DNA of 64,000 bases from Leptolyngbya sp. Cla-17 (GTDB taxonomy: Bacteria; Cyanobacteriota; Cyanobacteriia; Leptolyngbyales; Leptolyngbyaceae): NCBI RefSeq assembly GCF_016807185.1, contig NZ_JAEVYN010000002.1:1420528-1484527 (forward strand). The letters run 5' to 3'. Of this stretch, positions 26,046-35,072 are shown piece by piece. The position numbers and the translations under genes are program-made. Each line of letters opens with the position of its first letter. Position 1 is the stretch's first letter. Below the pieces are notes generated by a model. It worked only from the letters and a program-made list of their open reading frames with translations. It was not told the DNA's origin and made no database searches.

Positions 26046-26387
26046 ATGATTGTTAACTTTCATAAGTATAACAGCTTGATGTGTAACATCATGTTTGAGT
26101 TGATGTTTGACTCAGTATTAGTTGTGTATTTTCCCGAAATTAATGAATTGATTGAAATAACTTAGTAATCGCAAACACACTATCTTAAATTTTTTTCCAT
26201 CTACACCAAATCAACTGTTTATTTAACGCGATCGCCCAAAATATTTAATGCTCAATATTCAGTGAATAGTTTAGTCAATTTTCAGCATAAGGGTACTTGC
26301 AAATAATTGCTTAGTCATGTTTTAAAAGCCGACTAATCAGATGCTAAGGCGATTGATAGATCTGTGTAAGCATCACTAAATTCAGTT
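26046..26387. other. Gene-free spacer, A/T-rich
   Basis: About 340 bases between the fasciclin and GST genes, with one HIP1-like site. Apart from the tandem repeat next to it I see nothing definite. Confidence 0.35.
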
Positions 26388-27593
26388 CTAACGTCTAGCA
26401 AAGTTCGCCGGATCTTGATCACGTCGATGGTTTGTGGGCAGGGGGATGCCTTGGCGATCGCCCACTAAGGCCGCCGTTTTTTCTAGAGATTCTCTGAGAT
26501 GTTTGGCAGCATAGATCGACATGTCACGAGGAACGTTGATGCGATCGCGCAAGTACCGCAGGGCGGTATCTGATCCGGATGGAGGCGTGCAAGTTTCTCC
26601 AGTCATCATTAATGTCAGGGCACACCGCAGCGCTTGATCAAACAAGCGGTCATCAGCAGGGTTGACCCGAATAATATTAGTGCGGTGTTTAATCACGCGA
26701 TGGAGCGCCTCAACACGAGAAGTTTCAGGTTCTGGATAGGTTACATCAGGCAAACCAAACCAAGGACCATTATCCACTCGTTGCTTGTTGATCTGCATCT
26801 GAGGTTCGCCGTTTTCAAAGCAGCCACCCATTTGAGGCGGGAGATCATGCACATGAGTATGGAAGTCGCTTTGAGTGCCACGATAGGTGGGTCGGCTTTC
26901 CATCGCGTCAAACCAGGCAGACAGGCGTGGATTTTCTTCTCGTAAAGAGTAGCCCTTGTAGTAATAAAGACTGGCATTCATCCGTTCGACATAGGGAGTG
27001 AAGATCACATCAACCGTGCCGAAATCATCTAGGAAATAAACGCCGGGAGTGCGACTTAGGGCTGCCTCAACCTTGGCCACGATCGCTGTAAATTGAGCGC
27101 GGTTGTCCTGTTCTTGCCGGGATGAACCCGCTGGATAACAGAGCCAAGCGCACCAGGCTCGGAATAACAAACGCTCTAACTGTCTGAGCAACATCACTTT
27201 TGAGTCTGTCATGCCTAAACCGAGCGGACCAAAAACCTGTTCCAAGGCGATCAAAATGTCATCGCTTTCGGTAATGATGCGATCGTCTAGCGCAATAGCA
27301 GGTAGCATTCCTGATGGCACTTTGCGCTTGTACCAACTTTCTTTTTGCCCGTAGCAAAACATCGTTACTTTTTCGATGCGGTACGGGATTTGTTTCTCTT
27401 CTAACCACAACCAAATTTTCTGGCAGTAGGGGCACCAGGCATGATTATCGCGATACAGCGTCACGCGGACATCAGATTCGGGATGACCAAATAAGCGTAA
27501 CTCAGCCTGAGCGTTAGTTGCGCCATTGATGGGATCAACCTGGAAAGTGGACAGGGCCTCCAGTTCAATCCAGCTTAAAGGAGTAGTGGTCAT
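26388..27593 (-). CDS. Glutathione S-transferase family protein, long form
   Basis: About 401 residues. A thioredoxin-fold N-terminal domain has WCPYCQKIWLWLEEKQIPY (CPYC redox motif), then SGMLPAIALDDRIITESDDIL for glutathione binding, then the helical GST C-terminal domain (FLDDFGTVDVIFTPYVERM, NPRLSAWFDAMESRPTY). A further extension of 150 residues is found in a cyanobacterial and algal subgroup. The CPYC motif suggests thiol transfer or reduction, not simple conjugation. The ATG at 27593 begins MTTTPLSWIEL; upstream sequence looks non-coding. Confidence 0.85.
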   Translation of the reverse strand: MTTTPLSWIELEALSTFQVDPINGATNAQAELRLFGHPESDVRVTLYRDNHAWCPYCQKIWLWLEEKQIPYRIEKVTMFCYGQKESWYKRKVPSGMLPAIALDDRIITESDDILIALEQVFGPLGLGMTDSKVMLLRQLERLLFRAWCAWLCYPAGSSRQEQDNRAQFTAIVAKVEAALSRTPGVYFLDDFGTVDVIFTPYVERMNASLYYYKGYSLREENPRLSAWFDAMESRPTYRGTQSDFHTHVHDLPPQMGGCFENGEPQMQINKQRVDNGPWFGLPDVTYPEPETSRVEALHRVIKHRTNIIRVNPADDRLFDQALRCALTLMMTGETCTPPSGSDTALRYLRDRINVPRDMSIYAAKHLRESLEKTAALVGDRQGIPLPTNHRRDQDPANFARR

Positions 27594-27655
27594 AAGAAGA
27601 GAGTAAGAATTCAAAGGTTGATGTCCTTCTTTTATCGTAAAGAAACTTGCCTTAG

Positions 27656-29308
27656 TTACCGAAGTCGTCCCGATCGCAAGATGCTGACGATAAGCCAAAA
27701 GCCAAGGAAACTAGCAGAGAAAAATAAAGTGCTGCTAATCCAAAAGAGCCGTCCGGTATTATCGTTTGCTAGGATGAGCGCTGCGCCCATGATCATTGAG
27801 CCAACGACGATGCTGAAAGAGAGGCGGTTGGCGGAATCATCAATGCTGCGGCGGAGTAAATCTAGGTCTCGCAGATCAACTTTCCACTGTAGGGTTTCGG
27901 AGGTAACGCGATCGAGCAGCATTTCAATCTGGCGAGGAGATTGCAAGCCCAAGCTTTTTAAGTCCAAAGCCGTTCGCAATAAAGCCTGCATCGGCGCCTC
28001 TCCGACAATCTGGCGCTGAAACAAGTCAGTCATTAGAGGTTTAATTTGCTCAGTCAGGTTAAACTCTGGATCTAACGTGCGGGCAACTCCTTCCAAATTT
28101 GCCAGAGTCTTTGCATAAAGCCCCATGTTACCGGGGACGCGCAGATTGTTAGAACGGGCGCGCTGGAGAATTTCATAAAACAGTTTACTGAAATTAACCT
28201 GGTTTAGATTGAGGTTATAGTAACGACGCAGCAGGCGATCGTAGTCTGCTTCTAGCCGTGCCATGTTGACGGGTTCGATCGGTTCTGTCAACTGGAGAGT
28301 GAGTTGGGCACAGCGCTGGGCATCCAGGTTGACGATCGCTAGCATCATTTCGGTAAGGGCTTGCTGCGTGCGTGGATCAAGCCGTCCCACCATGCCGCTG
28401 TCTAATAAAGCCAACCGTCCATCGTTGAGATAAAACAGGTTACCAGGATGAGGATCGGCATGAAAGAAGCCATCGATGTAAATCTGCTGGAAAAAGGCAC
28501 GAATCAACAGGCTAACGATCGCCTGTTCCTCCGCTTTGCGATCGCCATCATATCCAATACCTTGAAAATCTCCATTCAGCAGTGGCACTCCATCCAGCCA
28601 TTCCATCACCAGCAGTTTATCCGTGGTTAAATCCCAATAGATTTCGGGCACCACCAGGCGATTGGAGTCAAACCAACGACTGCCTACAAAGTTGCGCCGG
28701 AGTTGATCGGTACACTCTGCCTCCTGGGAAAAGTTGAGTTCACCCCGGAGCGCGGTAGCAAATTCCTTAGCCAATGCTTTTAGGTCGTAGTATTGCCCAA
28801 CCTTAGTGAGGGAAGCGAGTTCTGCCAAACTACGAAGCAGCGTAATATCTTGTTCGATGGTGATATCAATGCCGGGGCGCTGCACCTTGAGAGCCACTTC
28901 ACGCCCGTCTGCCAAGGTTGCGCGATGGGTTTGGGCGATCGAGCCAGCCGCAACTGCGTCAGGATTTATTTTTGCAAATACCGTGTCCAAAGGTTCTTGC
29001 ACTTCTTGACGCAGCAATATTTCTATCTCTTGCCACGCGACCGGAGGCACATCTGCTTGCAGGGCTGTGAGTTCTTGAATATATTCGGGGGGGAGCAGAT
29101 CTGGGCGGGTACTCAGCAATTGCCCTAGTTTGACGAATACCGGACCGAGTTCCGTCAAAATATTTCGCAAAACAGCAGGGGGCGGAAGCTGCGGTTCTTC
29201 GGCTTTGGTGCCAGATAACAGCCGACGCATGTAGCCCCAGCCATTGCGGAGGACAACTTCAGCAATATCTCGTTGGCGAGAACTGGTTTTGGCGAGACGT
29301 AGAAACAT
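27656..29308 (-). CDS. ABC1/UbiB-family atypical kinase
   Basis: A 550-residue protein with the family features in order: KLGQLLSTRPDLLPPEY (the KxGQ motif), AAGSIAQTH (Ala-rich loop), VALKVQRPG (ATP-binding Lys), MEWLDGVPL, FHADPHPGN and LLDSGMVGRLD, where most members have DFG. Two membrane helices close the protein. ABC1 kinases support quinone and prenyl-lipid metabolism; in cyanobacteria and plastids they are tied to plastoquinone and tocopherol. The gene precedes the GST gene on the same strand. Confidence 0.92.
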   Translation of the reverse strand: MFLRLAKTSSRQRDIAEVVLRNGWGYMRRLLSGTKAEEPQLPPPAVLRNILTELGPVFVKLGQLLSTRPDLLPPEYIQELTALQADVPPVAWQEIEILLRQEVQEPLDTVFAKINPDAVAAGSIAQTHRATLADGREVALKVQRPGIDITIEQDITLLRSLAELASLTKVGQYYDLKALAKEFATALRGELNFSQEAECTDQLRRNFVGSRWFDSNRLVVPEIYWDLTTDKLLVMEWLDGVPLLNGDFQGIGYDGDRKAEEQAIVSLLIRAFFQQIYIDGFFHADPHPGNLFYLNDGRLALLDSGMVGRLDPRTQQALTEMMLAIVNLDAQRCAQLTLQLTEPIEPVNMARLEADYDRLLRRYYNLNLNQVNFSKLFYEILQRARSNNLRVPGNMGLYAKTLANLEGVARTLDPEFNLTEQIKPLMTDLFQRQIVGEAPMQALLRTALDLKSLGLQSPRQIEMLLDRVTSETLQWKVDLRDLDLLRRSIDDSANRLSFSIVVGSMIMGAALILANDNTGRLFWISSTLFFSASFLGFWLIVSILRSGRLR

Positions 29309-29394
29309 GAGAAGCGCTAGGGTTTAGGAGTTATGAGCTTGAACCAGCAACCCCTCAACAGTAACAAGGATTAATGATTGTTGGATACTTGCTT

Positions 29395-30234
29395 TCAATA
29401 CAATACCGACATCAGTTTCTTGCGGTACTCTTTTGTTAAAAGGTGGTCATCGCCCAGCAGATCAAATACTGTCAGCATGGCTCTGCGGACACCGTCGTCA
29501 CGGTAGGTTCGACTCGTGAGATCGCTCTGGGAATCGCGGCTGAGCATTTCTAATAAAGTATCGAGAGCGGCTTGATATTCATCAACTAACACCTGATTCG
29601 CCGCAGTTTGAAATAGGCGATCGCGATCATCTGAGGTTTCAGGTTCCGTGGCAATCTGCTTAAAAAAGATTAGGGCTTTGAGCAGCTTGATCTGAGGTGC
29701 ATAATCTGTTTCATGTTCAATCACAGTTAAAAGAGCCTGTGCCCTTTCGATTTGGTTTGTTTCAATATAAAAGTTGATAGCTTCTAAGATCACTCCACGA
29801 TTGTTAGAATGTTGTTCCAACAAAGTATTTAGCAATGATTCAGCAGTGCTAAGTTGATTGATTGCGGCTGCATCATACACTTTTTGCATGGATGCATCTA
29901 GAGTCGGAGGTGGGTTTAGCTGCGCTATTAGCTGTCGCAGTTCAGATTCAGGTAACGCGCCAACAAAGCCCTGATTCACCTTGCCATCCGCCACGATTCG
30001 GACATCCGGTATGCCCTGTACGCCGTAGGTTTGCGCCAGATCAGGATTTTCATCAATATCTACTTTTGCCAGCACAAAATCATACTCTTGCACCAACTTT
30101 TCCAGCATAGGCTTGATTATTTGGCAAGGACCGCACCACGGGGCGAAAAAATCAACAATTACAATCTGCTCGTTGGATTTCTCCAGCACTTCAGTTGCAA
30201 AGTTTTCGCTAGTCACCACAATTGAAGAACCCAT
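29395..30234 (-). CDS. Thioredoxin-TPR protein (CnoX/YbbN-like)
   Basis: The first 105 residues are a thioredoxin domain with an intact active site (DFFAPWCGPCQIIKPM) and the cis-Pro segment GIPDVRI. The remaining 170 residues are helical tetratricopeptide-like repeats (AESLLNTLLEQHSNNRGVILEA, and a C-terminal part like the YbbN tail, LLGDDHLLTKEYRKKLMSVLY). YbbN/CnoX proteins are chaperones that protect substrates from over-oxidation and pass them to GroEL; the full WCGPC here suggests real reductase activity too. The start is the ATG at 30234 or a GTG three codons upstream. Confidence 0.9.
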   Translation of the reverse strand: MGSSIVVTSENFATEVLEKSNEQIVIVDFFAPWCGPCQIIKPMLEKLVQEYDFVLAKVDIDENPDLAQTYGVQGIPDVRIVADGKVNQGFVGALPESELRQLIAQLNPPPTLDASMQKVYDAAAINQLSTAESLLNTLLEQHSNNRGVILEAINFYIETNQIERAQALLTVIEHETDYAPQIKLLKALIFFKQIATEPETSDDRDRLFQTAANQVLVDEYQAALDTLLEMLSRDSQSDLTSRTYRDDGVRRAMLTVFDLLGDDHLLTKEYRKKLMSVLY

Positions 30235-30318
30235 AGTGATCAACTCTCATACAAACGTGTTTTGAATTTGGATTTTTTTAAAGCTGGTAGCGATCGCTCC
30301 TAGAAATAATGGGGTGAA

Positions 30319-30621
30319 TTATTCATTTTTTGGAACGGCGCGATGATCGGCGATCGCCTGCCGAAAACCCAATACCACCAAAATATTGGACAAGGTGAGA
30401 AAAGACTCTGCGCCACCATGCAGCCAGTCTACATTTGCTAGTTCTTTACCATAGGTGACTTTGGCGTAAATGCCAGCCGGAATAGTGACCGCGACGAACA
30501 CCAAAAGCATGTAAAACCCGATCAGCGCCAAGCGTGGAGTCTGTTTTGAGCGGGTGAGAAACCACAAAAAACCTAGATAGGGAAACAACGATAGGGCAAA
30601 CAAGGTTTCTTTAGATGGCAT
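30319..30621 (-). CDS. DUF3593 small membrane protein
   Basis: One hundred residues with three hydrophobic segments: LFALSLFPYLGFLWFLTRS, LALIGFYMLLVFVAVTIPAGIYAK and a weaker helix near FLTLSNILVVLGFRQAI. The opening ETLFALSLFPYLGFLWFL is the hallmark of the cyanobacterial/plastid DUF3593 family as I recall it. Function is unknown. It sits 75 bases downstream of the thioredoxin-TPR gene on the same strand, so may be in its operon. Confidence 0.8.
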   Translation of the reverse strand: MPSKETLFALSLFPYLGFLWFLTRSKQTPRLALIGFYMLLVFVAVTIPAGIYAKVTYGKELANVDWLHGGAESFLTLSNILVVLGFRQAIADHRAVPKNE

Positions 30622-30826
30622 GAGCGATTCGTAGAACGTTAGCGAAGTTCTCCACAGAAATCTCTATGGAATTGCGCTGTGAACATGCATTGATTATATA
30701 AGGCTAATGGTATAGGGCTAAACTCACTCAATTCAATCAGGTGGAATTAAGGCAGCAATCCAATCGATCAGAAGGGAAAGCTTTATGATGAAAGTGTTGC
30801 ATTGTGCAGTCTCTAGCCGTGAGTAG

Positions 30827-31390
30827 ATGAGCCCCGCACTACCTAAAACGCTAACCATCGAAGAATTTCTAAAGCTGCCAAATCTTGAGGAATCCCCTGC
30901 ATGGGAGTTTGTCAACGGGCAACCTCTGCGAAAGCCTGTGCCCAAAGCTCGACATTCGATTTTGCAACAATGCCTCCTTAGCGCCATTGACGACAGCACC
31001 AATGATTACAGTGTTTTACCAGAATTTCGCTGTACGTTTGGCGATCGCTCAGTTGTTCCCGATGTTGCGGTGATTGCTTGGAGTCAACTGCAATTCAACA
31101 GTCGTGGTGAACCTAAAGACGAATTTTTAGAAGCTCCTCGTTGGTCCATCGAAATTCTATCTCCTGCTCAAAAAGCCGCTCACGTAATTGACAACTTGCT
31201 GCATTGCTTGCAGTATGGTTGTCAGCTTGGCTGGATGATTGATCTTGAGGATTACTCAATTTGGGTATTTGAACCCCGAAAAGTACCAAAAATCTATCGT
31301 GGCGATCGCACGCTGCCCGTTCTAGCAAGAATTCATTTAACAATGACCGTAACCCAAATATTTGAGTGGTTACAGACACAAAGATGCTAA
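30827..31390 (+). CDS. Uma2-family putative endonuclease
   Basis: A 187-residue PD-(D/E)XK-like protein: TIEEFLKLPN at the start, AWEFVNGQPLRKPVPK, then DRSVVPDVAVIAW (conserved Asp), PRWSIEILSP (Glu) and the C-terminal GCQLGWMIDLEDYSIWVFEP. The set E...PD...E-I-L matches the Uma2 nuclease fold that is vastly expanded in cyanobacteria. Real nuclease activity has not been shown for most members. It is one of three Uma2 genes in the window. Confidence 0.9.
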   Translation: MSPALPKTLTIEEFLKLPNLEESPAWEFVNGQPLRKPVPKARHSILQQCLLSAIDDSTNDYSVLPEFRCTFGDRSVVPDVAVIAWSQLQFNSRGEPKDEFLEAPRWSIEILSPAQKAAHVIDNLLHCLQYGCQLGWMIDLEDYSIWVFEPRKVPKIYRGDRTLPVLARIHLTMTVTQIFEWLQTQRC

Positions 31391-31404
31391 TTTAGAAGGC
31401 TTTC

Positions 31405-32067
31405 ATGGGTTCTGAGATGGAAGCGATCGAACTATCGGGTGTAAAGCTAAAGTTGCTGTCAGAAAAGGCGATCTATTTAAATGATGCCAACAGTTTGCTA
31501 GTATCCGATGTTCATTTAGGCAAATCGGAAACGTTTCAAGCCGCAGGAATTCCCGTTTCTAACCAAGTAAATCAGGCGACACTCCAGCGCCTCCAAACAC
31601 TATGCCAAATGTTTCACCCCCAAAGGCTGTTTATATTGGGCGATCTATTTCATTCCAAATTTGCTTTAGTCGATGAAGTTTTGGATGGCTGGTTTCAGTT
31701 TTTAACAGCTACTCAAGTAGATGTTACGTTAATTCTGGGCAACCACGATCGCGCCCTTGTCTCAACTCTTAATCAACTTTCGATTGAATGCATCACAACA
31801 TCCATTCAGGTTGAAAATGTAGTGCTTAGCCATGAACCCAGTCCTCAACCTGGCTGCCTCAACATCTGTGGTCATGTGCATCCTTGTATCCGAATGAAAA
31901 GCAAACTTGATAATTTACGACTGCCTTGCTTTTATTTAGACCATGCTCAAAATATGCTGATCTTGCCCTCTTTTGGCGAGTTTACAGGTAGCCATGAAAT
32001 GCCGCTAACGCGACACTCCACGGCATATATCGTTGTTAGCGATCGCATCATTGCCATTAACGGCTAA
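31405..32067 (+). CDS. pdeM: PdeM-like metallophosphoesterase
   Basis: A calcineurin-like phosphoesterase with the expected metal motifs in order: LLVSDVHLGKSETF (DxH), FILGDLFHSK (GDxxH variant), LILGNHDRAL (GNHD), VVLSHEPSP and NICGHVHPC (GHxH). The size (220 residues) and the DVHLGK segment match ligase-associated DNA-damage-response endonuclease PdeM, though the partner ligase, helicase and exonuclease genes are not nearby. The ATG at 31405 or the Met four codons later may be the start. Confidence 0.83.
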   Translation: MGSEMEAIELSGVKLKLLSEKAIYLNDANSLLVSDVHLGKSETFQAAGIPVSNQVNQATLQRLQTLCQMFHPQRLFILGDLFHSKFALVDEVLDGWFQFLTATQVDVTLILGNHDRALVSTLNQLSIECITTSIQVENVVLSHEPSPQPGCLNICGHVHPCIRMKSKLDNLRLPCFYLDHAQNMLILPSFGEFTGSHEMPLTRHSTAYIVVSDRIIAING

Positions 32068-32086
32068 CCCTAAAGAAAATTCAGGT

Positions 32087-32629
32087 CTATTGACGATAGG
32101 GTCTGCCATAGATGGGATATTGACCACCATAAGAATTGGGTGCAGAGTAGATTGTTTGGCTGGGGTAAGTTTGCCAAGAGCGAGATCGTCGGGGCACAGA
32201 TATTCCCCCAAAATTTAAGTTTAAGCGAATAGAGTTTGAGCGATTAGATGAGGGATAGCCGTAGATGGAGGCTGCTGGATACAGAGGCACCGATTGTCTA
32301 TAGGGATTAGTGACAAAGCCGCGGCGGTTTGGGTAGGAAGAACTTCGATAAATAACGATTGAGGAACTGGCCGGAGCCACATAAATTGCGGGTGCTTGAG
32401 GCGAATACCGATGTTGATATTGAGATGGATAGTGAGGCGAATACGGAGATTGATATTGATATTGAGGTGAATACTGAGATTGAGATTGAGATGGATAGTG
32501 AGGCGAATACTGGGATTGATATTGAGATTGAGAGATGGTTTCACCGTAACTGTTGTAGAAAGTCTGCCCTAGGGCGGGGGTGCAAGTCAGTAAGGCGATC
32601 GCAATTCCGCCAATCATCCAGCTTTTCAT
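32087..32629 (-). CDS. Secreted Ser/Gln/Tyr-repeat protein
   Basis: A signal peptide (MKSWMIGGIAIALLTCTPALGQ) is followed by about 60 residues of SQYSPHYPSQ-type repeats, then a Tyr/Ser/Pro-rich region with SIRLNLNFGG near the C-terminus. No domain is recognised; it looks like a secreted structural or cell-surface protein. AAGGAG lies 7 bases before the ATG at 32629. The repeat DNA is a hexamer array that may expand or contract. Confidence 0.7.
   Translation of the reverse strand: MKSWMIGGIAIALLTCTPALGQTFYNSYGETISQSQYQSQYSPHYPSQSQSQYSPQYQYQSPYSPHYPSQYQHRYSPQAPAIYVAPASSSIVIYRSSSYPNRRGFVTNPYRQSVPLYPAASIYGYPSSNRSNSIRLNLNFGGISVPRRSRSWQTYPSQTIYSAPNSYGGQYPIYGRPYRQ
32398..32535. repeat. Imperfect hexamer repeat array inside the Ser/Gln/Tyr-rich gene
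   Basis: Repeats of GATATT and GAGATT, with longer units of about 70 bases built around GATGGATAGTGAGGCGAATA (seen twice). On the coding strand they specify QY and QS pairs. The six-base period keeps several frames open, so the overlapping frames are not genes. Confidence 0.75.
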
Positions 32630-32640
32630 CTGCAAACTCC

Positions 32641-34218
32641 TTAGATCTGATTATTTTTTGATTTTTTTGTAGTAGATTTCTTTGCCCCTGGTTCTGACTG
32701 CTGATTGCTGTTTGGTAGATCATTCCATTCACCCTCTGCTTCTGCCGCCTGCAACTCAGCCCTTATTGGCGCAGCATAAGGTGTAGGCACTAACTCTAAC
32801 TGTCGCTGAGCCATTTGGGGGTAGACTTCCGTTTTAGCAGATTGGGCAGAGGTTTGCCCATGACGACGACGAGAAACGTTTTCCTCACTGGTGTCTTCTG
32901 CCACCACTTCATATAGCAGCGCTAGTTTGTTAGGATTGTTTCCCTTTCGCAATACTCGCCCTAACCGCTGAATATGTTCCCGTATGGAGCCTGTGCCCGA
33001 TAACACGATCGCGATACTAGCATCGGGCACATCGACCCCTTCATTCAACACGCGTGAGGCTACTAAGCAGCGGTAGTCGCCCTGTTTGAACCGAGTCAAA
33101 ATTTCATGGCGCTCCTTAACGCCTGTTTGATGAGTAATGGCAGGAATTAGAAATTCCTGAGAAATTCGATAAACTGTGGCGTTGTCGTCGGTGAAAATCA
33201 GTGTGCGTTCAGGATAATGAGTGGCGAGCAGATCGGCTAGCACGCGCAGTTTCCCTTCAGTGCCAAAGGCGATCGCCCTGGCTTCGCGGTGCGCCAGCAT
33301 CGCTTTTCGCCCTGGTTTAGACCGGGCGCTTGCCTGCACAAATCGCTGCCATCCCTGGGTACTGCTTAAGTAAATATCGGCTTCTTGCAAAAAGGCATTG
33401 CGCGTTTGTATCAGACGATCGTACTGTTCCCGCTCTTGCCGCGACAGGTGCACCTTAATTTGAACCGCTTTGTGTTTTGCGAGGGCGGTGCCTGAAAGTT
33501 CTTCGGCAGTACGGCGATAGAGTTCTGCACCAATCAGAATCTCTAAATCGGCGTGTTTGCCATCGGTGCGCTCTGGAGTGGCGGTTAAGCCAAGACGGTA
33601 GGGCGCGATCGCATATTCAGCAATCACGCGGTTAAAATCGCTAGGCAAATGATGGCACTCATCAAATATCAGTAGCGCATACTGGTTGCCCAACGTTTCG
33701 GCGTTAATCGCGGCACTATCGTAGGTAGCAACCAAAACGGGGGTGCGATCGCGCGATCCGCCGCCCAGTAGCCCAATGTTGGCATCGGGAAAGGCTGCAA
33801 TCAGGTGAGCATACCACTGGTGCATTAAATCCAACGTTGGCACCAAAATCAGGGTGCTGCGCTGCGTTGACTGCATTGCCAGTTGCGCCAGGTAGGTTTT
33901 TCCGGCGGCTGTGGGCAGCACAACCACACCCATTCGACCCGCCTGCTTCCATGCTTCTAGGGCTTCCTGCTGATGCCGATAGGGTTCCATTTCCAGGCTA
34001 GGCACCAGTTCAATTTCTTGAAAGCCCTTGGCTTTATCGATGACATCAATATCTGCTGCGCGTAGCCCTAAAACTAAGCTGCGATACTGGCTTGCCGGAA
34101 CTCGAAAGCGCTCAATGCGATCATCCCAAGTTGCGTAGTCCAACCATTCTTTTCCGCTTGGCGGCGGATGCAAAATCAGGGTGCCGCGATCGTAGGATAG
34201 CGTCGGTTTCCGCGCCAT
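32641..34218 (-). CDS. XPB-like DEAD/DEAH-box helicase
   Basis: About 525 residues of superfamily 2 helicase. Motif I is VVVLPTAAGKTYLA, motif II FDECHHLPS (DECH), motif III LGLTATPERTDG, and motif VI HIQRLGRVLRKG. The N-terminal part (WDDRIERFRVPASQYRSLVLGL) is the damage-recognition-like domain of bacterial and archaeal XPB/ERCC3 relatives. The C-terminus has a Lys/Ser-rich tail (GAKKSTTKKSKNN). In other genomes a DUF790/Bax1 nuclease gene is often adjacent; here it is not. The ATG at 34218 gives MARKPTLSYDRGTL; an earlier start would overlap the upstream Uma2 gene. Confidence 0.88.
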   Translation of the reverse strand: MARKPTLSYDRGTLILHPPPSGKEWLDYATWDDRIERFRVPASQYRSLVLGLRAADIDVIDKAKGFQEIELVPSLEMEPYRHQQEALEAWKQAGRMGVVVLPTAAGKTYLAQLAMQSTQRSTLILVPTLDLMHQWYAHLIAAFPDANIGLLGGGSRDRTPVLVATYDSAAINAETLGNQYALLIFDECHHLPSDFNRVIAEYAIAPYRLGLTATPERTDGKHADLEILIGAELYRRTAEELSGTALAKHKAVQIKVHLSRQEREQYDRLIQTRNAFLQEADIYLSSTQGWQRFVQASARSKPGRKAMLAHREARAIAFGTEGKLRVLADLLATHYPERTLIFTDDNATVYRISQEFLIPAITHQTGVKERHEILTRFKQGDYRCLVASRVLNEGVDVPDASIAIVLSGTGSIREHIQRLGRVLRKGNNPNKLALLYEVVAEDTSEENVSRRRHGQTSAQSAKTEVYPQMAQRQLELVPTPYAAPIRAELQAAEAEGEWNDLPNSNQQSEPGAKKSTTKKSKNNQI

Positions 34219-34228
34219 TGAGTATCCT

Positions 34229-34999
34229 CTACAAATCAGGATTGATGCCCAGAGATCGCAGTTGTGCTGCCAACTGCGCTGCCCTCGCTTCTGCTGCTTC
34301 GGCGCGTTGGCGTTCTGTCTCTGCACGTTGGCTTTCCGTATTGGCGCGTTGACGTTCTTGGTTCGCCAGTTCTGCGCCGGTGGGAATCACAGCTCCTGTT
34401 GCATCATGCCAGCGTAGCCAGTGATCTCCCTTTCCCTCGAAGACTCCATCCCACAGCATTAACCCCAGCTGAATTTCTTCAAACCAGTGCTCAGATAATT
34501 CTTGATAGCGATTTGCCCGATTTTCAAATAGATACAAGTCGGTGCTGCCCAGTTGACGTAAGGGATCAAACACAGCATAGTATCCAACTCCCATGCGGGC
34601 GTAATCTCGCAATTTGCGACCCAATTCGTTTCCTTCCCGATTGGAAACAATTTCGATCACTATGTCGGGCGGCTTGCCAAATTCCCAAATTAGATAAGAG
34701 CGGTTTTTCTTTTGTGTCCAATCCTGCGGCACTTCTACATCTAGGCTGACAAAAACATCTGGCACCAGAGGCGACTGTTTGATTGCATAAAACACACCCA
34801 CGTTTGCAGCGGCTAAAAAAATGCGATCACCCAACAGGTTTTCGTTGCTATACAGTGGCTCAGTGAGTAAACGCTGCTGTTTCTCGGAAATTAAATTATC
34901 CACAGGTGCATTATCCTCAATCACCAAAGCGTCAATATCTGGTGAGAGACCAAATTCATCTGCTGAGAGATCAACTTCCGTTGTTAAGCCTTGGGACAT
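34229..34999 (-). CDS. Uma2-family putative endonuclease with coiled-coil tail
   Basis: The core has the Uma2 features DVFVSLDVEVPQDW, KPPDIVIEIVSNREGNELG and YARMGVGYYAVFDP. A C-terminal tail of about 45 residues (NQERQRANTESQRAETERQRAEAAEARAAQLAAQL) is a charged coiled coil, common in one Uma2 subgroup and likely used for dimerisation. It lies 10 bases upstream of the helicase start on the same strand, so the two are probably co-transcribed. Confidence 0.88.
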   Translation of the reverse strand: MSQGLTTEVDLSADEFGLSPDIDALVIEDNAPVDNLISEKQQRLLTEPLYSNENLLGDRIFLAAANVGVFYAIKQSPLVPDVFVSLDVEVPQDWTQKKNRSYLIWEFGKPPDIVIEIVSNREGNELGRKLRDYARMGVGYYAVFDPLRQLGSTDLYLFENRANRYQELSEHWFEEIQLGLMLWDGVFEGKGDHWLRWHDATGAVIPTGAELANQERQRANTESQRAETERQRAEAAEARAAQLAAQLRSLGINPDL

Positions 35000-35072
35000 A
35001 GATACTGGTTCCCGCTACTCTAAGGCTATAGTAGCGGGTTTGAAAGCATTTAGCACGGGAATTCTTGACAGT

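Noticed and set aside
32398..32535. Repeats considered as a CRISPR array
   Set aside because: The units are adjacent hexamers within a coding region, with no unique spacers and no cas genes.
32221..32544. Second open frame and an opposite-strand frame over the Ser/Gln/Tyr repeat gene
   Set aside because: The six-base repeat period keeps several frames open; only the frame with a signal peptide and ribosome-binding site is convincing.
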